A stretch of 64,000 bases of DNA from Thermothielavioides terrestris NRRL 8126 (GCF_000226115.1 NC_016458.1:1984001-2048000), one strand, 5' to 3'; shown: positions 1 through 10,298, counted from the first letter of the stretch. Notes: generated from the sequence alone by a model not told the origin. Translations and numbers: made by a program.

Positions 1-763
1 GTCCTTGTCATTCGGATCCGCGTAGTGGGCGTCGATGTTGACTCCAGCCCTCTTCCGCGCCAGATCTGCCGGATCGTCTTCGAGCAGCGAGGTGTCCGGC
101 GTGATGAAGCGCTTGAAATCCTTCTTGCGCATCTGGTCTTTGATCAGGTCCATCTTGCTCAGGATGTTGATGTGCGGCACCTCCAGCATCATCATGGCGC
201 TCATGGCGCTGAGCGACCCGGCGAAGTACTTGGCGCGGTCGATGACATAGGTCGCCTCCAGCAAGTACGCCGCGCATAAGCGGATGTCGAGCGCGCCTGG
301 CTGCGATAGGAATTTGACTAGTGTCGGCAGAACGGGAACGTGCGTGTACAGTTCGATCTGGCCCGGCATGTCGAAAATGATGAGATATTCCTCGGTCAGC
401 GAGTCGAGAGCCTCGGAGAGGAAGTCGAGGTTCTGCATGAGGAACTCGAAGCAGTAGATCAGCCCCCCGTTAGGGCCGAGCCCCACCTCCTCCATCACAT
501 CTTCGACAGATATCAAGTCCTTGATGTCGAGGTCTGGCTGGTGCTCGAAGTGCTCCGCGGCCGGATCGAGGTTCACGTAGAATGCGGAGCGGCGGCTCAA
601 CTGGAGGTGCGTGATGAGGCTGGCACAGAAGGTGGACTGTCGGGTGCGTCGTCAGCATCCTCCAGCTCCAGGACGTCCAGGGGCGAACGTCCAGCTAAAA
701 CGCCATCGTGAATACCTTTCCCACCCCTGCAGGCCCCATTACCATAACTCCGAATTTGCTCAT
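1..763 (-). CDS. GPN3: GPN-loop GTPase 3 (partial, 3' end beyond window)
   Basis: Exon 1 is 763-716, the intron 715-637, and exon 2 runs from 636 to the window edge, giving the first 228 residues. The G1 loop GPAGVGKST is at residues 10-18, split by the intron directly after its Lys codon. The family-defining Gly-Pro-Asn triad lies at 70-72 in [12 protein letters not shown], the G3-like DMPGQIEL at 105-112 and SKMDL at 176-180. GPN GTPases work as dimers and help assemble RNA polymerase II and import it into the nucleus. GPAG in G1 and the GGL context after GPN favour GPN3 over GPN1 or GPN2. The start Met opens the standard N-terminus [13 protein letters not shown]. About 60 C-terminal residues are missing because the window ends, not because the gene is broken. 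Confidence 0.93.
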
Positions 764-1073
764 TGTTGCTGGTTGAATGGGTGGTGGTGGTCAGGATGCG
801 GCGCGGGGAGTTGCAAGCTTGGCACAGTGAAACAAAAACCGAGCTGCAAGCATTGAGCCCCACTAGGAAAACACGCAGCTGGTGGCGCCGACGCAGGACG
901 AGAAAGGTGCCTGCCACTGGCCGTACCACATACGGTACCCTGCATGTGTGGATTACACACGGCAGTAATGTGAAATAGCCCAGTCCGCCTTACTAGTACA
1001 CTACACAAGGGACATACGAGGCGGGGCACCTTCCACGTTGCTGTGGGAAGTAAGGTAACATAAGGTAGGTAAG
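764..1073. other. Intergenic, upstream of GPN3
   Basis: Promoter side of GPN3. It contains a few copies of the TAAGGTA/GGTAGGTA type of short motif near 1050-1070 and no credible ORF. Confidence 0.6.
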
Positions 1074-1119
1074 CTGATCTTTGTTTATCTCAGACCTCAG
1101 ACTAGTATTGGGCTGTATT

Positions 1120-1136
1120 GGCCCGCTGCGCGGGCC
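1120..1136. repeat. Perfect hairpin, 7-bp arms, 3-nt loop
   Basis: GGCCCGC-TGC-GCGGGCC, followed by TCAAACC. The opposite strand of the hairpin at 6666-6684 is likewise followed by CCAAACC, so the two may be related termini. Confidence 0.75.
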
Positions 1137-1376
1137 TCAAACCGGCTTAGCCTGCACCACTGCCTCACTACACTGCCTGTGGCCAATCAGAGCGCCCATC
1201 GCAATTTGAGCCCAAACTGGTCTGAGTGCAAAGGTCGTGATTTGGCCTAGTCAGGGCACGCAAGGAGCAGGGCGAATTGCGCCGACAGCTACAACACCAT
1301 CAAAACTGGGTATTTTAGCGATCCGTAAGTTGCTCCTAAATCACTAGATTATACGCTTCTAACGGTGCCCAGGATG

Positions 1377-1690
1377 CCTACGTTGGCCAGGAGGATGGCC
1401 GCAAGCCTAGGAAGATGCCCGTGTTGGCCAGGATGCCCGCGAACCCAGGAAGATGCCCGCGTTGGCCAGGATGCCCGCGAACCCAGGAAGATGCCCGCGT
1501 TGGCCAGGATGCCCGCGAACCCAGGAAGATGCCCGCGTTGGCCAGGATGCCCGCAAACCTAGGAAGATGCCCGCGTTGGCCAGGATGCCCGCAAACCCAG
1601 GAAGATGCCCGCCAACCCAGGATGCCTACGTTGGCCAGGATGCCCACGTTGGCCAGGAGGATGCCCGCAAGCCCAGGATGCCCGCGATCA
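1377..1690. repeat. 38-bp minisatellite
   Basis: Tandem copies of a 38-bp unit beginning GTTGGCCAGGATGCCCGCGA; exact 38-bp spacing is seen between copies starting at 1461, 1499 and 1537. Edge copies are shortened and mixed with a shorter GTTGGCCAGGATGCC form. Because 38 is not a multiple of 3, each copy changes reading frame, so the apparent peptides (RMPALARMPANPG) are not a protein repeat. Confidence 0.85.
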
Positions 1691-2097
1691 AGCTCGTTAC
1701 AGGCCATTTTCTACACCCTCTAAGCTACCGTTCAGCAATACAGTTGGATCAAAGGGAGGAAAAACAGTCTCTGAGGATCGCCTAGATGAGCACATCGTTG
1801 GTATCAAATTTGATCGAGTTTGACGCAGTATTGTAGAAGTTAAGGGGGGGTCATCCACCAGGAAGAAAGGCGTTCCCGACCCAAGAACTTACGTTCGAGG
1901 TAACCATCTAGGAACGCAACGTAGCCACGTATACAAAAATAGGCGCATTAGAATCGCCTGCCAACGGAGATCTTCAGACTGTAATTGCCTTCGCGATGCG
2001 ATACGTAGTGGTGGAGATATTAGCGAGTGTTTAAGGTAGATTTTTTCGGCTCCTATACAAAAGCGTTCCCAACCCCCCCCAGATCTCGAATTTTGCT

Positions 2098-2268
2098 CTC
2101 AGACCTCTTTCAAAGGCGTTCTCTGCAAAAAGTGGGCCAGTTCTCGGAATGGTCTAGCGGACAGTGTTACATACAAACTAGTATGGCATTACGTCTTGGC
2201 AGGCCTAAGCACGGACCTCTCCCGGCCATAGGCCGGGAAAACAGAGAACGCAACGAAAGAGGTCTGAG
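2098..2268. repeat. Nested inverted repeat, about 27-bp arms (MITE-like)
   Basis: 2098-2125 and the reverse complement of 2242-2268 share CTCAGACCTCTTTC, then differ by a short indel, then share GCGTTCTCTG. The 171-bp interval has no coding potential. CCCGGCC-ATA-GGCCGGG at 2221-2237 forms a further perfect hairpin inside it. The arm motif CTCAGACCTC is also part of the outer inverted repeat at 1074-1100, so the two repeat pairs are related. Confidence 0.55.
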
Positions 2269-2290
2269 GGCTGAGATAAATCTTTGTCAG

Positions 2291-3594
2291 GTTTGCAAGT
2301 CTTAGTTCGCGGCAGAAATCAAAGGCGGTGACTGCGCCTCGGGGCAACATCGCGGGACAACATGGCGCGTAAGAGCGGTCCCGAGTAAGCTCTTACTGCC
2401 TTCTTCGGCAGCGGATTCCGGTTGGAGCTGCTGAAACCAAGGCAAATGATGCTAACAGCTTCAAGCGACGGTTTCCCGCCGTCCGTCCCAGTTGGCGAAA
2501 GGCTGTCTACTCTGGGAGGTGAAAGATAATCCGCATTGCCGCAGAAACCGACGACACAGATCAAGTGCTTGCCGAACGTGTTGCAGTAGCTTATTTCTCT
2601 ATCTTGTGCCCCTCAGTGGGGCGCCAGCCGCAATGGTGTGCCTGCGTTTGGAGGGGAAGCAATGGCGCAATCTGACCAAGCCCGAAGTATCCCATACCAT
2701 CTCGGCAGCTGCCAAGCCACCCACGCTACAAAATACTCTTTGAAGGCGATCAGCGTGCCGGACGGAACCAGTCGTGGCTACGACTCGGAAGGTTCTCGGA
2801 GTAGTGTAAACTCCTTAGGAAATCCCTTGCCACGCTGATGGGCATCTTGCAGGCTGTTCCGATTACACTTTCAGGTTCTTAGCTGCAACCCCAGTGAGCC
2901 CGGGGTTTGCTTCCCAAACACGGGACCACTCTGCGTTGTATGTTGTTGCACCACTGTAATTTTCTGTCGCTTCAACAGGGATCATGATGCCCAGGTACCC
3001 CGCAGTCCCGCCTTTCGCATTCTGCGGTGAAAAATGGCCGACGCTCGGCCAATTCCCGTCCTCTGCACAGGGACCTGGCCAAAATTCCTCAAATACTGCC
3101 ACCCTCCCCTCCCCGGAGTCCTTCGCTTCTCCATCTTCCTCTAAGCACACGCATCTGGCCCCTCTGCACGGATTCCGCTGTATCCAGCCCGCCTAGTTTT
3201 GGTGTTTTCCGTTTTTCTTTCCCCGAAGGTGAGCCCCAAAGCCCAGCCTGCCTGTCTTGACCCTCGGGCTCCGGAACCCGGATCGCTCGTTCCATCACCT
3301 CCGCTTCCCTGCTCTCTCTTTCTCGGAGAGCGCCAATTCCCCGTGATTGTCATATGCCCCGTCAGAGGGGACGAGGGAGTCAATCCACCGTTGCCCGTGC
3401 CACCACTACTCCATTCCCTATGGCCCAGATATTGCCCTGCCATGTCCTGGAAGTCTTTTAGGAGACTGGCCCGCCATATTCCCAGTCCCGGTGCTGGTCA
3501 AAGCCACAATGCTGCAGGTTTTCAGACCCGCAACAAGAGCGGCCGCTAACTCGTCCTCAGAGCGTCTTCCCGTTTTCGACACTCCTAGATCACA
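2291..3594. other. Intergenic and SAM synthetase leader
   Basis: No convincing gene up to about 3100. From about 3200 the + strand is pyrimidine-rich, as in fungal housekeeping-gene leaders. A short upstream ORF of 35 codons starts at 3442 and stops at 3547-3549, 45 bases before the SAM synthetase ATG; whether it is transcribed is unknown. Confidence 0.5.
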
Positions 3595-4925
3595 ATGGCT
3601 GCTAACGGCGCCAACGGGACCAACGGCTCTGCCAACGGCGTGAGCGGGCGGAAGCACTACAATGAGGGCACCTTCCTCTTCACCGTAAGTTTGCGTTGCT
3701 GCTCAGAGGATGCCGGCTTGCCGCTGACCGCCTTTGTCAGTCCGAGTCCGTCGGTGAGGGCCACCCCGACAAGATTGCTGACCAGGTCTCGGATGCCATT
3801 CTCGACGCTTGCCTGGCCGAGGATCCCCTCTCCAAGGTCGCTTGCGAGACGGCTACCAAGACGGGCATGATCATGGTCTTCGGTGAGATCACGACCAAGG
3901 CCAAGATCGACTACCAGAAGGTGGTCCGCAACACCATCAAGGACATCGGCTATGACGATTCGTCCAAGGGGTTTGACTACAAGACTCTCAACCTTCTTGT
4001 CGCGATCGAGGAGCAGTCCCCGGATATCGCGCAGGGTCTGCACCTCGACGACCGCCTCGAGAACCTCGGTGCTGGTGACCAGGGCATCATGTTCGGCTAC
4101 GCCACCGATGAGACTCCCGAGCTGTTCCCCCTGACCCTGCTCTTCGCTCACAAGCTCAACGCGGCCATGGCCGCTGCTCGCCGCGATGGCACGCTCCCCT
4201 GGCTCCGCCCCGACACCAAGACCCAGGTCACGATCGAGTACAAGCACGACAATGGTGCTGTCGTGCCCTTGCGTGTCGATACTGTCGTCGTCTCCGCCCA
4301 GCACTCGGCGGATATCACCACGGAGAAGCTGCGCAAGGAAATCCTCGAGAAGATCATCAAGAAGACCATCCCGGCTAAGTACCTGGATGACCGGACCATC
4401 TACCACGTAGGTGCTTCGGTGTTTGCGACCTTGAGGTCAGTCTATGTACTAACTGTGGGACAGATCCAACCCTCGGGCCTTTTCGTCATTGGCGGTCCCC
4501 AGGGCGACGCCGGCTTGACCGGCCGCAAGATCATTGTCGACACCTACGGCGGCTGGGGTGCCCATGGTGGTGGTGCCTTCTCCGGCAAGGACTTCTCCAA
4601 GGTCGACCGCTCGGCCGCCTACGTCGGCCGGTGGATTGCCAAGTCTCTCGTCGCCGCCGGTCTCGCCCGCCGCGCCCTCGTTCAGCTCTCCTACGCCATC
4701 GGCGTTGCTGAGCCCCTCTCGATTTACGTCGACACGTACGGCACCTCGGAGAAGACGTCGGATGAGCTGGTCAAGATCATCCGGGACAACTTCGACCTGC
4801 GGCCCGGTGTCATCGTCAAGGAGCTGGATCTTGCCAAGCCCATCTACCTGCAGACCGCCAAGAACGGCCACTTCGGTACTAACCAGAATTTCAGCTGGGA
4901 GAAGCCCAAGCCGCTCAAGTTCTAA
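3595..4925 (+). CDS. S-adenosylmethionine synthetase
   Basis: Makes S-adenosylmethionine from ATP and methionine in the cytosol. Exons: 3595-3684, 3741-4406, 4464-4925, giving 405 residues (about 20 longer than the yeast enzymes because of an Asn/Gly-rich N-terminus). Visible motifs are GHPDK at 37-41, GAGDQG at 140-145 (ATP site) and the Gly-rich phosphate loop GGGAFSGKD at 287-295. Intron 2 (4407-4463) is 57 nt, has no stop and keeps the frame, so an unspliced message would carry 19 extra residues between the two catalytic blocks; the family is collinear without them, so splicing is the expected form. Codon choice is strongly C-ending, as in highly expressed genes. Confidence 0.97.
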
Positions 4926-6652
4926 GTGAGATGCAATGTCGCAGAAGATTCAACTTCTCTCTGCTGATACCGTCTCGCTCGTCTTTGGACGATCTCTTTT
5001 TTCCCTTTTATCCCTCGAAGTTACTATTTTATGGCATATGGATGGATAAGCATTACTGGCGTACGGTTCTCAACAAACCTGGGTGGGCGGATAGACTTAT
5101 ATCCCTGTTATTTCTCTTTTCTGTTTGGGTCTCTCTGGCTTACGGGGCAAAATAGCGGCGGCGTGGGGGTGGTCTAATGGCTGCTGGGACAAGTCAATGC
5201 TTGATTTGGCTTTCCGTTGCGTTTCTTGCTTCGCAGGTGGCGGAAGTACGCCTCGAGGAACATCCTTTTCCCCTGCGAATACCGAGACAGCTCGCCAGGT
5301 CAAAGACGGGTGATTTACGGGCGGCAGGCGTCTTTCAACAGAGACATCGCATGAGCCAAGAAGGCGCCAAGTTTATGACATCGCGATACCCCATTGGGCA
5401 CGGCATATGAGGGCAAAAGACATCGGCGTTTTGGGGAAACAAAAGAATTTCAACATCTTTTCTTTTCCTGAATTATTAGACGTCGATAATAGTCTTTTTG
5501 GCTTGGCGCGGAAAGAGAGAAGGGGCTCGGGGTGGCCGAGTCCCAGGCCAAACACTGCTTCAGCTTGGGAATGAAAGCGGGAAGCCCGTCGAGAGGCGAT
5601 GTGCTTATCGGAATAGCTCATGAATAGCAGCCTTGGCCTTTTGGTGCAAGATCGAAGATCAGTCTTGATCGTCTCGATCCAACCTAAGAAGGGTAGATTG
5701 ATGCCAATGCGTTGTTGTTGATGTTGATGAAGAGTGGTGAGCTTCCCTTGTCGACGCTGGACTTGCTGGTTCCGTTAGAGGCGTCAAGGTCCGCGAGGCA
5801 AATTTATAAATGCGTTTGAGGACAAACAATTCTCCAGCCTCCAGCTTCTTCATGTTGCAAACGGTATCTACATGACAGTGGAGTCACCTCTTCTCAGAGT
5901 CCTCGCTGGTCCCAGAAAAATAGATGGGGCTTGCACCAATCTCCCTTACGGTGACTGCCCTTTGACTCGGGTTGGGAAGCTTCATTGAACATCGTTCTTG
6001 TCCCCTTGTATTGCCGCAGAGCAGACACGAGCAGAAGAAACTGACTGAAACGGCGAAGCGAAGTGGCAATTACAAGGGGGATAAATAAAAAAAGAGATGA
6101 TGAGGGAGGGAGAAAAAAGGGAGGAAACGAACACGGGAAAAGACGAGTAGGGCTGGAGAAGGACAGGAGGGGAATGAGGGAAGAAATTGCAAAAGGCCAG
6201 CCGAACGAGGAAGTAAGTCGAGAGTATTGATTTGGCATACAATATAGTGTAGTTCAGCTCCACTACCAACCGGTACAGTACATAGCGCTCCTGAGTCTCG
6301 AGAGGTGAGCACGCCCACAGCAACCTCCATTCTGAAGGCGAGGCCAGGGCGGGATGCTGCGGCAGTGTCGTGTGAGATGCCAGTGCGATCCGGCAGAGAC
6401 CGATTGGTCGAGAGCACGGAAGTCTCTGAGACAAGCTGTCAATCAGTCGACGGGCTTGCGAATCGAGACCGGTTATGTTATTTGTCCGGCGTGTCACAGC
6501 AGCAACAGCGTCGCCCAAAGATGGGCTTGATAGAGGAGCAATATCAACAGTTTGGGCGTGCCAGGGCTGGCCAGCGCCAGGAGCGTTTCAGCAAAGAACG
6601 ACCACGACAAAGCAGTGCCAAGGGTTGAAAGCTTTGCTTTGCTTCTAAGATG
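4926..6652. other. Long non-coding interval after SAM synthetase
   Basis: About 1.7 kb. The first part must hold the 3' UTR. A purine-rich + strand stretch lies at about 6080-6180. Minus-strand ORFs up to 178 codons are present, but none shows a recognisable domain or consistent codon bias, and none is called. Confidence 0.55.
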
Positions 6653-6665
6653 GACAAGGGGTTTG

Positions 6666-6684
6666 GAGCCCGCTTCGCGGGCTC
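6666..6684. repeat. Perfect hairpin near the start of copy 1
   Basis: GAGCCCGC-TTC-GCGGGCTC, 8-bp arms with a 3-nt loop, 13 bases inside the repeat unit. In copy 2 the same site (8870-8888) has two arm mismatches, so pairing has decayed there. Confidence 0.85.
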
Positions 6685-6820
6685 GTAGGTTTTTTGTCTA
6701 TATTTTTACATCACATGACTTGCTTACTGTTACTACTGGCTACCTACATTACCTGCGAACTGCTGGCCCACGGCTTGCCTCCCGGCCTACGGCTCCTACA
6801 GTTGCCTACCTACCTACGTT

Positions 6821-8480
6821 GTGCCTGCGTTATACCCCCAGTGCCCGCGCTGTGCCCCCAGTGCCCTCGTTGTGCCCCCGGTGCCCGCGTTGTGGCCCCG
6901 GTGCCCACGGCATGCCCTCGGTGCCCACGTTGTGGCCCTAGTGCCTGCGTTGTGCCCCCGGTGCCCATAGCATGCCCTCGGTGCCCACGGCATGCCCTCG
7001 GTGCCTACGTTGTAGCTGTGGTGCCTACGGCATGCCCCCGGTGCCCGCGTTGTAGCCCCAGTGCCTACGGCATGCCCTCGGTGCCCATAGTATGCCCCTG
7101 GTGCCTGCGTTGTAGCCCCGGTGCCCACGGCATGCCCTCGGTGCCTGCGTTGTAGCCCCGGTGCCTATGGCATGCCCTCGGTGCCTATGGTATGCCCCCG
7201 GTGCCTGCGTTGTAGCCCCGGTGCCTACGGCATGCCCTCGGTGCCCACGGCATGCCCCCGGTGCCCACGTTGTAGCCCCAGTGCCCGCGTTGTGGCCCCG
7301 GTGCCTATAGCATGCCCCTGGTGCCCGCGTTGTAGCCCCGGTGCCCACGGCATGCCCTCGGTGCCCGCGTTGTGGCCCTGGTGCCCACGGCATGCCCTCG
7401 GTGCCTGCGTTGTAGCCCCGGTGCCCACAGCATGCCCTCAGTGCCTACGTTGTGGCCCCGGTGCCCACAGCATGCCCCCGGTGCCCGCGTTGTGGCCCCG
7501 GTGCCCGCGTTGTAGCCCCGGTGCCTGCGTTGTAGCCCCAGTGCCCGCGTTGTAGCTGTGGTGCCTATAGTATGCCCTCGGTGCCCGCGTTGTAGCTGTG
7601 GTGCCTATAGCATGCCCCCGGTGCCTGCGTTGTGGCCCTAGTGCCTACGGCATGCCCTCGGTGCCTACGTTGTAGCCCTGGTGCCTGCGTTGTGGCCCCG
7701 GTGCCCACAGCATGCCCTCGGTGCCTACGGTATGCCCCTAGTGCCTATAGTATGCCCTCGGTGCCTACGTTGTAGCCCCGGTGCCCACGGCATGCCCCCG
7801 GTGCCCACGTTGTAGCCCCGGTGCCTATGGTATGCCCTCGGTGCCTACGTTGTGGCCTTGGTGCCTGCGTTGTGGCTGTGGTGCCCACGGCATGCCCTCG
7901 GTGCCCGCGTTGTAGCTGTGGTGCCTATAGCATGCCCCCAGTGCCCGCGTTGTAGCCCCGGTGCCTACAGCATGCCCTCGGTGCCTACGTTGTAGCCCTA
8001 GTGCCTGCGTTGTGGCCCCAGTGCCTACGGCATGCCCTTGGTGCCCATGGTATGCCCTTGGTGCCTACGTTGTAGCCCCGGTGCTCACAGCATGCCCTTG
8101 GTGCCTGCGTTGTGGCCCCGGTGCCTACAGCATGCCCCCGGTGCCTACGTTGTAGCCCCGGTGCCTACAGCATACCCTCGGTGCCTACGTTGTGGCCTTG
8201 GTGCCTGCGTTGTGGCCCCGGTGCCTACGGCATGCCCTCGGTGCCTACGGTATGCCCCCGGTGCCTACGGTATGCCCTTGGTGCCTGCGTTGTAGCCCCA
8301 GTGCCTACGGTATGCCCCCAGTGCCCGCGTTGTAGCCCCAGTGCCTACGGCATGCCCCCGGTGCCCACGTTGTGGCCCCGGTGCCTATGGCATGCCCCCA
8401 GTGCCCACAGCATGCCCTCGGTGCCCGCGTTGTGGCTGTGGTGCCTACGGCATGCCCCTAGTGCCCGCGTTGTAGCCCTA
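6821..8480. repeat. 20-bp tandem array, 83 units, no indel
   Basis: Every unit starts GTGCC at exact 20-base steps from 6821 to 8461, with the last changed unit GTGCCGCCCGCAATA at 8481. Units fall into two main classes by positions 9-16: GTTGTRGC types and RGYATGCC types, the latter often holding the palindrome GGCATGCC. Classes alternate irregularly. Three units make 60 bases, so long Pro/Cys/Val-rich (+) and Gly/Thr/Arg-rich (-) open frames arise by composition. TAG inside GTTGTAGCC breaks one + frame repeatedly. Confidence 0.95.
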
Positions 8481-8856
8481 GTGCCGCCCGCAATATGCCC
8501 TATATACGGAGATACCTACTTGCCTACAGCTAGCCCAGTTGCCTGGGCTCCTATGTACGGCTCCCCTGGTTCCACAGTGCAGGCGCGGAGCCTACGATAT
8601 AGGCGCGTAGAGAAAAGGAGGAAAAAGGAAAACAAAACAACAGGGAAAGGAAATAACAATTTAGCCGTAAACCAATAGGAGGGGAAAGAAAAATCACTAA
8701 CAGCTCTATACTCTATATCTGTTATTTGTTAAAGCTAAAGAGGAGGATTGTAAGGCTAAAGAGGTGGAGAGCAGTAACAATTAGTTAAGGAGGACCCCTG
8801 TTACGTACTGGAAAAGAGGATCGCACTAACTACCCAGTTCTATAATATATATATTA

Positions 8857-10298
8857 GACAAGAGGTTTGGAGCCCGCTTCGTAGGCTCGTAGGTTTTTTA
8901 TCTACATTTTTATATTACATGACTTGCTTCCTATTACTCCTAGCTACCTGCATTACCTATGTGCTCCTAGCCCACGGCTTGCCTCCCGGCCTACGGCTCC
9001 CAGAGTTGCCTACCTACCTACGTTGTGCCTGCGTTATACCCCTAGTGCCTACGTTGCGCCCTTAGTGCCTACGTTGTGGCCCCGGTGCCCATAGTATGCC
9101 CCCAGTGCCTGTGTTGTGGCCCCGGTGCCCATAGTATGCCCCCAGTGCCCACGTTGTACCCCCAGTGCCCACGTTCTGGCCCTAGTGCCCACGTTCTACC
9201 CCTAGTACCCATGTTCTAGCCCCGGTGTCCACGTTGTAGCCCCGATGCCCGCAGTATGCCCCCGGTGCCCACGGTATGCCCCCAGTGCCTATGTTGTAGC
9301 CCCGGTGCCCGTGGTATGCCCCCGGTGCCTGCGTTGTGGCCCTAGTGCCCGCGTTCTACCCCCGGTGCCCGCGGTATGCCCCCGGTGCCCACGTTGTAGC
9401 CCTGGTGCCCGCGTTGTGGCCGTGGTGCCTATGTTCTGCCCCCGGTGCCCACGTTGTGGCCCTGGTGCCCGCGTTGTGGCCATGGTGCCTACGGTATGCC
9501 CCTGGTGCCTGCGTTGTGGCCGTGGTGCCCGCGTTGTGGCCGTGGTGCCCGCGTTGTGGCCCCGGTGCCCACGGTATGCCCCCAGTGCCCACGTTGTGGC
9601 CCTGGTGCCCACGTTATGGCCGTGGTGCCTACGTTCTACCCCCGGTGCCCGTGTTCTACCCCCGGTGCCCGCGGTATGCCCCTAGTGCCTACGTTCTACC
9701 CCCGGTGCCCACGGTATACCCCCGGTGCCCACGGTATGCCCTAGGTGCCCGCGTTGTGCCCCCGATGCCCACGGTATGCCCCCTGGTGCCCGCGTTGTGG
9801 CCATGGTGCCCACGGTATGCCCCAGGTGCCTGCGTTGTGGCCGTGGTGCCCGCGTTGTGGCCCTGGTGCCCACGTTGTGCCCCCGGTGCCGCCCGCGGTA
9901 TGCCCTGCGTACGGCTCCCCCAGTTGCCCACCTGGCCGCGGCTCCCCCAGATGCCTACCTGCCTACGGCTAGCCCAGTTGCCTAGGCTCCTACGTATAGC
10001 TCCCCCGGTTCCACGGTGCAGGCACGTAGCCTACGATGTAGGCGCGTAGAGAAAAGGAGGAAAAAGGAAAACAAAACAACGGGGAAAGGAAATAACGATT
10101 TAGTCGTAAACCAATAGAAGGGGGAACGAAAAATCACTAACAGCTCTGTATCCTGCATCTGTTATTTGTTAACGGTTAAAAAGGTAGATTAACGGTCAAA
10201 AAGGTAGATTGCAATAACAATTAGTTAAGGAAGACCCCTGTTTTGCAGCAAAAAGAAGGATCGCACTAACCGCCCAGTTCTGTAGTATATATATTAGA
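8857..10298. repeat. Higher-order repeat unit, copy 2 (about 1442 bp)
   Basis: Same three parts as copy 1: leader 8857-9024 (168 bp, same length as copy 1, no indel), array 9025-9885, trailer 9886-10298. The trailer is longer than in copy 1 by a short CTCCCCCAG-containing duplication near 9915-9950, and carries a tandem pair of about 21 bases (GGTTAAAAAGGTAGATTA type) near 10170-10210 that is also paired in copy 1. It ends ATATATATTAGA before unrelated sequence. Confidence 0.9.
9025..9885. repeat. 20-bp tandem array, 43 units, one 1-base insertion
   Basis: GTGCC starts every 20 bases from 9025 to 9765, then one 21-base step to 9786, then 20-base steps to 9866. Unit sequences differ from copy 1: TGTGGCCGTG, TTCTACCCCC and GGTATGCCCC forms dominate, whereas copy 1 is rich in GGCATGCCCTCG and TGTAGCCCCG forms. 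Confidence 0.93.

Larger units (their letters stand above)
1074..2290. mobile_element. Putative decayed inverted-repeat element
   Basis: The left end (1074-1100) and the reverse complement of the right end (2264-2290) match at 20 or so of 27 positions, sharing CTGA, a 10-base TTTATCTCAG block and CCTCAG. The six-base stretch between CTGA and the block is TCTTTG on the left and CAAAGA on the right when aligned, so that hexamer reads the same way at both ends. No transposase remnant and no clear target-site duplication is visible. Inside are a hairpin (1120-1136), a 38-bp minisatellite, and a second inverted-repeat pair. This could be a MITE-like or composite remnant; the element call is inference. 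Confidence 0.4.
6653..8856. repeat. Higher-order repeat unit, copy 1 (2204 bp)
   Basis: Begins GACAAGGGGTTTGGAGCCC and ends ATATATATTAGA. Three parts: a 168-bp leader (6653-6820), a 20-bp tandem array (6821-8480) and a 376-bp trailer (8481-8856) that becomes A-rich. Copy 2 follows head-to-tail with no spacer; leader and trailer match it with mostly transition differences. The arrangement is tandem duplication rather than dispersed transposition. Confidence 0.9.

Noticed and set aside
1365..1823. Overlapping ORFs MPALARMPANPG...
   Set aside because: Products of a 38-bp minisatellite that shifts frame each unit.
5982..6518. Minus-strand 178-codon ORF between SAM synthetase and the repeat
   Set aside because: Phe/Ser-rich translation of a purine/pyrimidine-skewed tract, no domain.
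6841..8678. Long Pro/Cys/Val-rich ORFs across the 20-bp array on both strands (up to 188 codons; 237 in copy 2)
   Set aside because: 20-bp units change frame every copy, open frames occur on both strands at once, and they follow from composition. No start context or domain.
6821..9885. CRISPR array
   Set aside because: Units are contiguous with no unique spacers, and the genome is eukaryotic.
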